A stretch of 64,000 bases of DNA from assembly GCA_035516255.1 (NCBI GenBank), contig DATJAL010000005.1, forward strand, positions 1 to 64,000. The letters are read 5' to 3'. The translations under genes were made by a program, and so were the position numbers. Under the pieces are notes generated by a model that was given only the letters and a program-made list of their open reading frames with translations, had not been told where the DNA came from and searched no databases. Within the stretch, counting starts at the first letter, position 1; the number at the start of each line of letters is the position of its first letter. This DNA is from Chitinivibrionales bacterium (GTDB lineage Bacteria > Fibrobacterota > Chitinivibrionia > Chitinivibrionales > FEN-1185). This document shows, piece after piece, positions 52,257-59,868 of this stretch.

Positions 52257-52970
52257 ATGGTAAAATTTATAGTGTTTTTCGACAATGAACTTGTGAAAAC
52301 CTACGAGCTTGACGATCCGGTCATCACGATAGGCCGCCTGCCCGAGAACACCATCTGCATTTCGAACATGGGGATCTCCCGCCGACATTCAAAGATCGAG
52401 CGGGACTCTAACAATAATTACGTTCTCTCGGACCTCAATTCCCTCAACGGCACATTTGTCAACAACAACAAGGTGAAGAAGATCTCCCTGTCGCACGGCG
52501 ACAAGATTACCATCGGGAAATACACCATCCTTTTCGAGGACGCGGAAAAAAAGGAGCCCGCGGGCAAGGAGACGAAGAGCAAACCCGAACCCGCCGTGGA
52601 GCCCATCAACGAACAGGTCGCCATGCAGGAGCCCGCGCTCCCGCGCGAGCAGACCGCGGTGGAGTCAGGGAAGGACCTCCTCACAGGGGAGGCGGTGCTC
52701 ATTGAGACCAACAAGCATGTGATTTACAAACTGGATAAACCCCTCACCACGCTCGGCGACTCCGAGCACGACGACATCTTCGTGTCCGGGTTCCTTGTCG
52801 ACCAGGGCCACGTGGTGATCGAGCGCGAGGGCGGCGAGCTGTGGATCAGGTCGCAAAAATTTTTAGGGCAGTTCAAGGTGAACGGCAAGAAAACAAAAAA
52901 CCACAAACTGGCCCACAAAGACAGGATCGAAATCGGCTCCAGCACCTTTCGCTTCATGGAAAACGGATAA
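52257..52970 (+). CDS. Protein with two FHA domains
   Basis: I choose ATG 52257 (MVKFIVFFDNEL); upstream in-frame ATGs add a Phe/Tyr-rich leader unlike real sequence. Residues 1-95 form a classic FHA domain: GRLPEN (25-30), SRRHSKI (41-47) and LNGTFVNN (63-70), the residues that grip phosphothreonine. A Pro/Glu/Lys linker follows. The second FHA domain (about 150-237) keeps the fold (TTLGDSEHDDIFVSGFLVDQGHVVI, FKVNGKKT) but lacks the Arg and Ser-x-x-His residues, so it probably does not bind phosphopeptides. FHA proteins read Ser/Thr phosphorylation; its neighbour operon contains serine kinases. Its stop is 2 bases before the phosphoesterase gene. Confidence 0.9.
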   Translation: MVKFIVFFDNELVKTYELDDPVITIGRLPENTICISNMGISRRHSKIERDSNNNYVLSDLNSLNGTFVNNNKVKKISLSHGDKITIGKYTILFEDAEKKEPAGKETKSKPEPAVEPINEQVAMQEPALPREQTAVESGKDLLTGEAVLIETNKHVIYKLDKPLTTLGDSEHDDIFVSGFLVDQGHVVIEREGGELWIRSQKFLGQFKVNGKKTKNHKLAHKDRIEIGSSTFRFMENG

Positions 52971-52972
52971 CC

Positions 52973-53707
52973 ATGAGAATCGCCCTCATCTCCGACATCC
53001 ACGCCAACTTGGAAGCGCTTGAGGCCGTCCTTGTCGACATTAAAACCAGAACAGTCGACGAAACGCTCTGCCTCGGCGACATCGTGGGGTACGGCGCCAA
53101 TCCCAACGAGTGCCTCGAACTCGTGAAAAAATCATGCACCCTCACCCTGCTCGGGAACCACGACGCTGCCGCGGTGGGCCTGCTTTCCACGCAGCATTTC
53201 AACATCCATGCGAAAATCGCCATCGAGTGGACCGTGGAAAATCTCAGCAAGGCGGGCGGCGCCTGGCTCAAGACGCTTCCGCTCAAGGAAAACAAATTCT
53301 CCCACACCCTCGTGCACGCCACCCCCTATGAGCCGAACATGTGGTACTATATCACGTCGCTCGAGGAAGCGGCATTCAATTTCCAGTTTTTCGACACCGC
53401 GTTCTGCTTCGTGGGCCACACGCACATCCCCATCACCATCGTGCTCGAACACGAAAAGGAGGTGTACGTGCACCAGGGCGAAACGCTCGACTGGGGAGCC
53501 CTCGAAAACGTGCGGTTCCTCATCAACGTTGGCAGCGTGGGCCAGCCCCGCGACCGGAATTCCAAATCCTGCTACGGCATCATCGATTCGGACGCCAAGA
53601 CCTTCACCTACCACCGCGTCGCGTACGACGTTCAGAAGGCCCAGGCGAAAATGCGAAAAATAAAAATGCCTGAATTTCTGATTACCCGTCTCGAAGAAGG
53701 CAGATGA
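52973..53707 (+). CDS. Calcineurin-like metallophosphoesterase (YfcE/diadenosine-tetraphosphatase-like)
   Basis: 244 residues, starting 2 bases after the FHA stop, so the pair is an operon. All metal-binding motifs are present: SDIHAN (Asp8, His10), LGDIVGYG (Asp36), GNHD (Asn62, His63), a His in VHATP and GHTH (about 147-150). The C-terminus (INVGSVGQPRD) is typical of the ApaH/YfcE-like group acting on phosphodiesters, nucleotides or phosphoproteins. Whether it removes phosphates read by the FHA protein is an attractive guess, since the two genes are adjacent. Cytosolic. Confidence 0.88.
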   Translation: MRIALISDIHANLEALEAVLVDIKTRTVDETLCLGDIVGYGANPNECLELVKKSCTLTLLGNHDAAAVGLLSTQHFNIHAKIAIEWTVENLSKAGGAWLKTLPLKENKFSHTLVHATPYEPNMWYYITSLEEAAFNFQFFDTAFCFVGHTHIPITIVLEHEKEVYVHQGETLDWGALENVRFLINVGSVGQPRDRNSKSCYGIIDSDAKTFTYHRVAYDVQKAQAKMRKIKMPEFLITRLEEGR

Positions 53708-53734
53708 CCGCCACTCTTTTTCCGGGGGTTTGCC

Positions 53735-55432
53735 ATGAAAAAAAGTTTTCTCTCCGGGTTGTTTTTGATTGGTCCGATGCTCACGCTCCTCTGCGGCCCG
53801 TCCCAGAACCCTTATTCCAATCCCGCCGACGCCATAATCGTGCCGGCCAAGTCGCTGCAGTCGCTCGACGCAAAGGGAGATTCGGTCAAGGCCTTCACGT
53901 CGGTGCAATGCTCCGTTGAAGTCTATCTTCCCAAGCTGATCGACAGTTTTTACGTTCATGTCACCAAAAACGGCGGTGACACCATTATCGCGAAGGGCGC
54001 GATTTCGGGCACCGAGTTCTCTTTTACCTTTTCCGCGGGGAGCGCAGGGACTTATGGGCTCGACGTGATCGTGGTTAAAACCGACGGCGCCCACGATTCC
54101 CTATCCAAGACCGTCACGGTGTTTGTGTACGCGCCGGTCGTGACGCCGGATTCCCTGGTGCGTCACGTCATCCTGCCGGCCGACTCGTTCACCTTCAACT
54201 TTACCGTTGCCGATGCAGACAGCAATGTGTGGAAGGCCTACACGTGGCTTGACACAGCGGAGAACGTGATGCAGGAAACGTCGTTTGCACCCAAGACCCA
54301 TCACGCGGTTTTTTCCCGAACATTAAATGCCAGCGCGCTCCTCGCGGCGCTCAAGGCCCCGGTGGTCTGCAACGCTTTGGCAATCGATGCAGACTCGAAT
54401 GTGAGCAAGGCCGTGGCATGCACCCTAATTGTCACGGACACAACGGCACCGACGATACGGCTGCTTTCACCCGACACCGCGAATCCTGTCACGTCGCTTC
54501 CCGATACCATCAGGGCGCTGGTTTCGGATCTTGCAGGTATCAGTTCGGCCACCTTCAACGGCTCGTCCATGACCTTGGCCCCGACAAAAGACACCGTCAG
54601 TTGTATTGCATCATCTCTTGACACAGGGAGACACACCGATTCTATTATTGCCGTAGATGGATCCGGCAACAAGGGACGGCTGTATTTCCCGCTGACCTAC
54701 CACGGCAAGCAACTGTACCGGCCGGAGATCAAGGAACTCAGCCGGGCGACCACCGAAGGTCATCTCTTCGACAGTCTATGGCTTGACACATGCGTCACAA
54801 CCAAAGACCCGGCCGTGACGGATCAAAGGCAATGGGCCCATGACTCTCTTACGTGGTTTATTACCGACAGCGCTGGCAACCAGCTCGCGGTGTCCGCCTC
54901 GCATAGAATTGCCATTCCGCAATCTGCCGATACAGAATGGGCAGGCTCAATAACGCTGACCTTTAAAGTATGGATCACCAACAATCCCGCGCTTTCGGAT
55001 ACAAAACAGCCAATATTCTTTGTCGCGGAAGTCTGGGACCCGCCGGTGATCACGCTTGCCAACCAGACCGTGTGCGGCTCCAAAGCCCAGTTTGACACCA
55101 TCTACCTTGATACGATAGCAACGGTGCGGGCTCTGGATAATGCGCCGTCTACACTTCAGTGGAGTTTCACGAATGGCAAGCATTTCAGGGTTAATCAGAT
55201 CGATAGAACGATCTGCATTGCCGGTAAATTTTGCCGTCTTGTACCTACCAGATATATAGCCATTGATACCCTGACGCTCGCAGACAGCACATGGACCGGA
55301 ACCGATACGCTCACCTTTACGGTGACGGCACCCGATCATCCCGCGCTGCCGACCTCAAAAGAGATATTATTTACAAGGTTGAAATTTTGCTTCCTCCAGC
55401 CGGTGCTTCCGAAGCAAAGCGCAAGCCGATAA
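53735..55432 (+). CDS. Secreted lipoprotein with repeated Ig-like domains
   Basis: 565 residues; GGGGG lies about 10 bases before the ATG. The signal ends TLLCG, so it is probably a lipoprotein. At least four Ig-like beta-sandwiches follow, marked by repeated Asp/Thr-rich strands: SFTFNFTVADADSNVWKAY, PTIRLLSPDTANPVTSLPD, LSDTKQPIFFVAEVWDPP, ADSTWTGTDTLTFTVTAPD. No enzyme motif is visible. It may display or extend something on the surface. A strong terminator follows the stop. The C-terminus ends in a short, slightly basic tail without a sorting domain, unlike the other secreted proteins here. Confidence 0.7.
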   Translation: MKKSFLSGLFLIGPMLTLLCGPSQNPYSNPADAIIVPAKSLQSLDAKGDSVKAFTSVQCSVEVYLPKLIDSFYVHVTKNGGDTIIAKGAISGTEFSFTFSAGSAGTYGLDVIVVKTDGAHDSLSKTVTVFVYAPVVTPDSLVRHVILPADSFTFNFTVADADSNVWKAYTWLDTAENVMQETSFAPKTHHAVFSRTLNASALLAALKAPVVCNALAIDADSNVSKAVACTLIVTDTTAPTIRLLSPDTANPVTSLPDTIRALVSDLAGISSATFNGSSMTLAPTKDTVSCIASSLDTGRHTDSIIAVDGSGNKGRLYFPLTYHGKQLYRPEIKELSRATTEGHLFDSLWLDTCVTTKDPAVTDQRQWAHDSLTWFITDSAGNQLAVSASHRIAIPQSADTEWAGSITLTFKVWITNNPALSDTKQPIFFVAEVWDPPVITLANQTVCGSKAQFDTIYLDTIATVRALDNAPSTLQWSFTNGKHFRVNQIDRTICIAGKFCRLVPTRYIAIDTLTLADSTWTGTDTLTFTVTAPDHPALPTSKEILFTRLKFCFLQPVLPKQSASR

Positions 55433-55436
55433 ATAG

Positions 55437-55483
55437 AATGCGGTCGGTCTTTCCTTCCCGGAAAAGAACGACCGCATTTTTTG
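55437..55483 (+). terminator. Rho-independent terminator after the Ig-like lipoprotein
   Basis: AATGCGGTCG (55437-55446), loop, CGACCGCATT (55469-55478), then TTTT. A 10-pair perfect stem. The convergent HU-like gene ends 35 bases beyond. Confidence 0.9.
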
Positions 55484-55517
55484 CATCAATCCGGCCCTTC
55501 GGCCGTGCAAAAGACGG

Positions 55518-55838
55518 TTAGGCCGGTGCGCCTGACGTGCTCCTTTTCTGCAGCGCCTCGGATATCGAACCCTTGAACTCGTTGGAATACTTGAACAGCG
55601 GCACCACGCGGCGGAGCAGCGGCACCACCTCGCCCGTTTTCGGGTTGCGCGCGGGCCGCGGCTTGCGGATGCGTGTGTAAAATGTGCCGAACCCGCGTAT
55701 CTCTATGTTCTTGGCCGCCTCGAGGTTTTTTGCGATGGTCTCGAGGAGTTCCTCGACAACGATTTTCGTGTCTGCCTGGGTAAGGCCGGTCGACTTCGAC
55801 ACGTCCACGATAAGGTCGTGTTTTGTGGTATTGGACAT
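55518..55838 (-). CDS. HU/IHF-family DNA-binding protein
   Basis: The start is ATG 55838 (MSNTTKHDLIVDV), with GAGGAGG upstream. 106 residues. The HU fold is clear: helical KHDLIVDVSKSTGLTQAD, dimer helix VEELLETIAKNLEAAKNIEI, then RGFGTFYTRIRKPRPARNPKTGEVV with the Arg/Pro arm that inserts in the DNA minor groove. A 15-residue C-terminal tail (SEALQKRSTSGAPA) extends beyond the usual 90. HU proteins bend and compact DNA. A good promoter lies 30-60 bases upstream. Confidence 0.93.
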   Translation of the reverse strand: MSNTTKHDLIVDVSKSTGLTQADTKIVVEELLETIAKNLEAAKNIEIRGFGTFYTRIRKPRPARNPKTGEVVPLLRRVVPLFKYSNEFKGSISEALQKRSTSGAPA

Positions 55839-55869
55839 GAATGCCTCCTCGAATGAAAACCGTACTCTA

Positions 55870-55898
55870 AATATCAAATGATTGACAAAAAAAGTCAA
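55870..55898 (-). promoter_or_regulatory. Promoter of the HU-like gene (minus strand)
   Basis: On the minus strand: -35 TTGACT (55898-55893), 17-base spacer, -10 GATATT (55875-55870). Five and four consensus bases respectively. Transcription would start about 25 bases before the HU-like ATG at 55838. Confidence 0.55.
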
Positions 55899-55971
55899 GG
55901 ACAAATTAAGCGATGACGGTGCGGTGGAATGGTTGGCTTGACAGATTAATCTCAGCAAAATAAAAAAGTGA

Positions 55972-56100
55972 TGGGCGTTCCGCGGCTTCGCCGCGTCGGT
56001 CCTCCTTCCGGGCTCGGCTATTCGCCTCGTTGCCGGACCGCCCGAAGTCGCCTTCGGCGATGGGGCGGCCGGCAATGCGCTCCAGCGCACCCTACAGTCC
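55972..56100 (+). repeat. Structured interspersed repeat, family 1, copy C
   Basis: It begins ATGGGCGTTCC. Hairpin 1 is CGCGGC-TTC-GCCGCG. The conserved block TTCCGGGCTCGGCTATTCG, CCTCGTTGCCGGACCGCCC differs from copy B at one base. Hairpin 2 is TCGCC-TTC-GGCGA, in a place where copy B has GCCGC-TTC-GCGGC. CCGCCC then pairs with GGGCGG and GCCGG with CCGGC. The right end has GCGCACCCTAC and is less conserved than copies A and B. Confidence 0.7.
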
Positions 56101-56192
56101 GGCCTAAAGTAAACTATTATCCCATACTATAGCCATATCGAATCAATTTTTATTTTCTCCGCGATCTCCGCGCCTCCGCGGTGGTTTTCCTT

Positions 56193-57782
56193 TCAGGGAA
56201 AATGAGGCGTCGTTAAAAGCCGGAATGTATCCAGAGAGCAAAGCATCCTGCGCAATAGCGCGGTATCGGGACGGCCTCGCTTGACGGAAGGAATCGGTTT
56301 CTCAAAGCATTTGCAAAAACGGGTTGCGAAAGCTTTCTCGCCGAATTCGGCAATCACGAGTTTTTTATTGCGAATGGAATATGCCGGTTGTCGTTTCATC
56401 ACCGCGTTCCAGGGATCCACAAGCGATCTTGTCTGGCGAGGAAAGGCGGTTTTCCATTCGTCAATCAATTCAGGACGCCTGCACAAACGTTCCAGGATGG
56501 CACATTGCGTCGCAAGGTCAAGACTTGCGAAATCGATTCCCTGTCCATTGATAAATGCCTTCTTGAATCGGAATAAAAATGATTTGAAATCCGAATGGTC
56601 GCCGCAATTCATCATGCCATCAAAATATTTCCTGATAATCTTATTGACATTGATCCACCCGAGGGGAATGAACAGCCGGTTGTACAGCCAAGGCGCCCGG
56701 ATCTTTTTTTGGACATCGCTTCCGGCCGGCACCCGGCCGATCACCGGCTTTTTATAGAGCCACGGTTCATACAACGCGTAGCCAAATCCCTCAAGCACCG
56801 ATGTGCTGATGCAGGCGTCACTTGCTTTTGTCAAAAGAGAATACGGTGTTTCTTGATGATCCAGGCTGCGTATTGCCCGGCCGGCCTCGAATATCACTGG
56901 GATTTTATATTTTGCGCATAATTTTTTAAGACAGGAAGCAAGCGCCCTGTCGGCAATTGACGTTCCGGACTCACCCAGAAGCAGGCTGGCGGAAAAGAAA
57001 AAACGAGACAGCAGGATTGCCTCGACCAGATTTTTTCTTGAAATGACGCGGGAAGGATAAATCAACAAGGGTGATTCAGGATCAAATGCCGCACGATCCT
57101 TTCGCGCGCAATTAACCAATCCGCTGATAATTTTTTTTCTGGAGCAAACGGATATCCGCCTGACCGCCGCCGGGGCAATGACGGGATTCGGAACAAGCCT
57201 CCCGAGAAACCCTGCTTTTTTAAGGAGGGAATAATACCGTTTGTTAAGCGCAATAAAACATACCCCGCACCGCGCTGGATACAAATCATGCCATATTTTT
57301 ATTCCCATGCGCTCAAGCTTTTCGATTTGAGCCATCAGGTCCATCCGTCCCTCTTCCGCAAAATCATGCGCAACGGAAAAAAAACGGTACTCGCCGCCGG
57401 AAGATGAATGCGCCGCGGCGAGCCGGGCAAAAGCGGAAGAGAGTGCGCAGTTCTTTCCGAGGTTCAGGTTGTGTCCAACAACGCGCACCGGATGAGGAAG
57501 ATTGGTTGACGCGATGATTTTGCCGAGTATGTCAAACAACTTGTCTGATGCTTTACAAAAAGCCCGTCGCGAAGCGAAAGAGCGGTAGCCGCATTCCCTG
57601 GCGTCAATTACTCGTGGACCTTTTGCATCGTCGGACATTTTTTCCTGCGCGCATACAATAATGCTTTTACAAGGCACCCCTTTACATTCGCGAATGAACG
57701 CGTCGCTGTAATGCCCCATCACCGACGCCACGCCGCCCGGCCTGTTGTGGTAATGGATCTGGACCAGCGAGCCCTTCATCAT
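56193..57782 (-). CDS. GT-B-type glycosyltransferase
   Basis: 529 residues, cytosolic. The N-terminus has the GT4-like pattern IHYHNRPGGVASVMGHY. The sugar-nucleotide domain contains LLIYPSRVISRKNLVEAILL, then the acidic active-site segment SVLEGFGYALYEPWLYKKPVIG (E-x7-E type). The C-terminal 150 residues are unfamiliar. It overlaps the end of the recombinase gene by 4 bases (ATGA). No polysaccharide operon surrounds it, so the acceptor is unknown; compatible-solute or surface-glycan synthesis are both possible. High Lys and Arg content and lower GC hint at a different history from its neighbours. Confidence 0.75.
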   Translation of the reverse strand: MMKGSLVQIHYHNRPGGVASVMGHYSDAFIRECKGVPCKSIIVCAQEKMSDDAKGPRVIDARECGYRSFASRRAFCKASDKLFDILGKIIASTNLPHPVRVVGHNLNLGKNCALSSAFARLAAAHSSSGGEYRFFSVAHDFAEEGRMDLMAQIEKLERMGIKIWHDLYPARCGVCFIALNKRYYSLLKKAGFLGRLVPNPVIAPAAVRRISVCSRKKIISGLVNCARKDRAAFDPESPLLIYPSRVISRKNLVEAILLSRFFFSASLLLGESGTSIADRALASCLKKLCAKYKIPVIFEAGRAIRSLDHQETPYSLLTKASDACISTSVLEGFGYALYEPWLYKKPVIGRVPAGSDVQKKIRAPWLYNRLFIPLGWINVNKIIRKYFDGMMNCGDHSDFKSFLFRFKKAFINGQGIDFASLDLATQCAILERLCRRPELIDEWKTAFPRQTRSLVDPWNAVMKRQPAYSIRNKKLVIAEFGEKAFATRFCKCFEKPIPSVKRGRPDTALLRRMLCSLDTFRLLTTPHFP

Positions 57783-58684
57783 GCGCGCCCCGCAAACCTG
57801 GGATGGAAGCTGCGGTGCACCTCCCTGAGGTATTCGCTGTTCACATGCGTGTAGATCTCCGTGGTCACGATGTTGGCGTGGCCGAGCATCTCCTGTACCG
57901 CGCGCAGGTCGGCGCCGCCCTCAAGCAGGTGCGTCGCGAACGAATGCCTGAAGGTATGCGGTGAAACGTGCTTGGCGATCCCTGCCGCCTTCACGCGGTT
58001 CTGTATGATTTTCCAGATTGCCATGCGCGAAAGGCCCGTGCCCCTGATGCTCAGGAACACCGTGCTGTCGGTGTGCGTCTTGGCATAGAGCGGCCGCTCG
58101 GTTTTGCAATAATCGTCGATCCACGAAAGCGCCATGTCGCCGATGGGCACGAGCCGCTCCTTTGACCCCTTGCCGAACACCCGCACCATGCCCTCGGCCG
58201 CCATGATCTGCTCAAGCGTGAACGCGGCGAGCTCGGACACGCGCATGCCCGTTGCGTACAGCGTCTCGAGCAAGGCGCGGTCGCGTATGCCGCCGCGCTT
58301 CTTCGTGTCGATGCCTTCCAGCACGCGGTTTACTTCCTCCACCGTGAGCACCGGGGGAAGGTAACGGCTCGACTTGGGGCTTTCCAAAAGCTCAGTGGGG
58401 TCGGTGTTCAAACGGCCCTCTGCGACGGCCCAGGCGAAATATATTCTCATCGAGGAAAGCGTGCGCTGGATGGAGGTCGCGGCGAAGCCAACGTCATACA
58501 GTTCGCGCACGTACGCGTGGAGCAGGTCGGGTTTGACATCCGCGAGGTTTTCGATTTTCTTATTGGTAAAATAGGCGCGCAGGCGGTCGAGGTCGAATTT
58601 ATAGGAAGCAAGGGTGTTTTCGCTGAGATTTTTTTCGAGCTTCAAATAGGATAAAAAGGAGGTAAGGAACGGGAGGACGTTCAT
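57779..58684 (-). CDS. xerD: Site-specific tyrosine recombinase XerC/XerD
   Basis: 301 residues of normal length. The N-terminal SAM-like domain (FLSYLKLEKNLSENTLASYK) is followed by the catalytic domain with the full active site: Arg in ATGMRVSEL (about 146), Lys in GKGSKER (about 175), HTFRHSFATHLL (His and Arg), LGHANI and Tyr in EIYTHV (about 278). XerCD recombinases resolve chromosome dimers at dif. No phage or integron context is seen, so the housekeeping role is likely; whether it is XerC or XerD cannot be decided from the sequence. It is translationally coupled to the glycosyltransferase. Confidence 0.92.
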   Translation of the reverse strand: MNVLPFLTSFLSYLKLEKNLSENTLASYKFDLDRLRAYFTNKKIENLADVKPDLLHAYVRELYDVGFAATSIQRTLSSMRIYFAWAVAEGRLNTDPTELLESPKSSRYLPPVLTVEEVNRVLEGIDTKKRGGIRDRALLETLYATGMRVSELAAFTLEQIMAAEGMVRVFGKGSKERLVPIGDMALSWIDDYCKTERPLYAKTHTDSTVFLSIRGTGLSRMAIWKIIQNRVKAAGIAKHVSPHTFRHSFATHLLEGGADLRAVQEMLGHANIVTTEIYTHVNSEYLREVHRSFHPRFAGRA

Positions 58685-58722
58685 CGGAAAATCCTGAAAA
58701 TCTTTTTCACCTTTTCAACCTT

Positions 58723-59370
58723 TCAACTATTCAACTCCGTCAAAAACGGATTCATCCTTCTCTCTCTCCCGATCGTTGTCCTTCCCATATGCCCCGGATA
58801 CACCACGGTGTCGTCCGGAAGCGCGAGCAGCTTTTCCTTAATGTTCTTAACCAGCAGCTGTCCGTCGCTGCCGGGAAAATCGTAACGCCCGATGGAGTCC
58901 GCGAAAAGGGAATCACCAGAAAAGCAAGCGGTCTGTTTTCCCTCCCTGAACACCAGCGCCACGCCGCCCGGGCTGTGGCCGGGCATGAAAAGCACCTCAA
59001 ACGCGAACGCGCCTATGGTGACGTTTCCCTCGTTGAGGTCCGACGTCTTCCCTTTATAGGTGTAATTCATGCCGACCATGAAGGAGCCGTTGTATTCGGC
59101 GCTTACCAGAAGAAATTTTTCCTTCGGGTGCACCCATACCGCCGCGTCGGGCGAGTATGCCTGTATTTCAGAAATGCCAAGCAGATGGTCGAAATGGCCA
59201 TGGGTGAGAAGGATCGCCTCAACAGAAAGTTTTTTCGACTTGAGGAACGCGAGAAGCTCCTGGCAGTTGCTTGAAGGGTCGATGACCAGCACCGGCTCCT
59301 GCTTGAGCGACACCACGTAGGTGTTGGTCTCGAGCGGGCCGGTGACGAATTTGGTGATGGTGAGGTTCAT
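58723..59370 (-). CDS. MBL-fold hydrolase (glyoxalase II-like)
   Basis: 215 residues. All metallo-beta-lactamase-fold metal motifs are present: THGHFDH (His57, His59, Asp61, His62), MPGHSPG (His about 132), GDSLF (Asp about 153) and YPGHMG (His). Length and motif spacing fit the YcbL/GloB-like group, which splits thioesters such as S-lactoylglutathione. It lies 38 bases upstream of the recombinase gene on the same strand and may share its transcript. Cytosolic. Confidence 0.92.
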   Translation of the reverse strand: MNLTITKFVTGPLETNTYVVSLKQEPVLVIDPSSNCQELLAFLKSKKLSVEAILLTHGHFDHLLGISEIQAYSPDAAVWVHPKEKFLLVSAEYNGSFMVGMNYTYKGKTSDLNEGNVTIGAFAFEVLFMPGHSPGGVALVFREGKQTACFSGDSLFADSIGRYDFPGSDGQLLVKNIKEKLLALPDDTVVYPGHMGRTTIGRERRMNPFLTELNS

Positions 59371-59436
59371 GGAGGTAAAATAATTGTTGATGGAGGATTC
59401 TTAAACAGAAATGGATGAATGTATTCTAATGCGAGA

Positions 59437-59843
59437 ATGAATAATACAAAGGAAATAAAAGTATTCATCTCCTCGCGTGAGTCCGTCTGCGGCGAATGCG
59501 GCGAGAATTTGGGGACCAAGGCCTGGATCACTCTTGATCAATTTGCCGAAAAGATACGCGAATATTTCCCCGCGTGCCCGAAATCGAGGGAGCATGATAT
59601 AGCCCAGTTCGCCTGCTTGAAATACAGCGGGCGGATCGGCAGGAGCGCGGGCGCAAAAGAGTTTGGTCCCCAGGCCATCAATCTAGCCGTACGCGCTCAC
59701 ATACGCCACACCCTACTAACTACGACGAGCTGCTGATAAAAGGCTACGACCGATCAGACGCCCGTTTTTCCGTTGAATCAAAGGTGTCGCAGATACTTGA
59801 CAATTGGCAGCGCATTCCCGGCAATTCGGAACCTATCGACTGA
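59437..59843 (+). pseudogene. Broken DUF2293-type gene
   Basis: It starts ATG 59437 with a Cys motif (SSRESVCGECGENLG), then ITLDQFAEKIREYFPACPKS, REHDIAQFACLKYSGRIGRS, and the DUF2293-like AVRAHIRHT. At about 59715 the frame shifts: the proper continuation NYDELLIKGYDRSDARFSVE, VSQILDNWQ is in the next frame and ends at TGA 59841. The N-terminal part is also shorter than I expect for this family, suggesting an internal deletion between the Cys motif and the domain. It is probably inactive. Confidence 0.65.
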
Positions 59844-59868
59844 TCAACCCATTACCCCATTACTCGTT

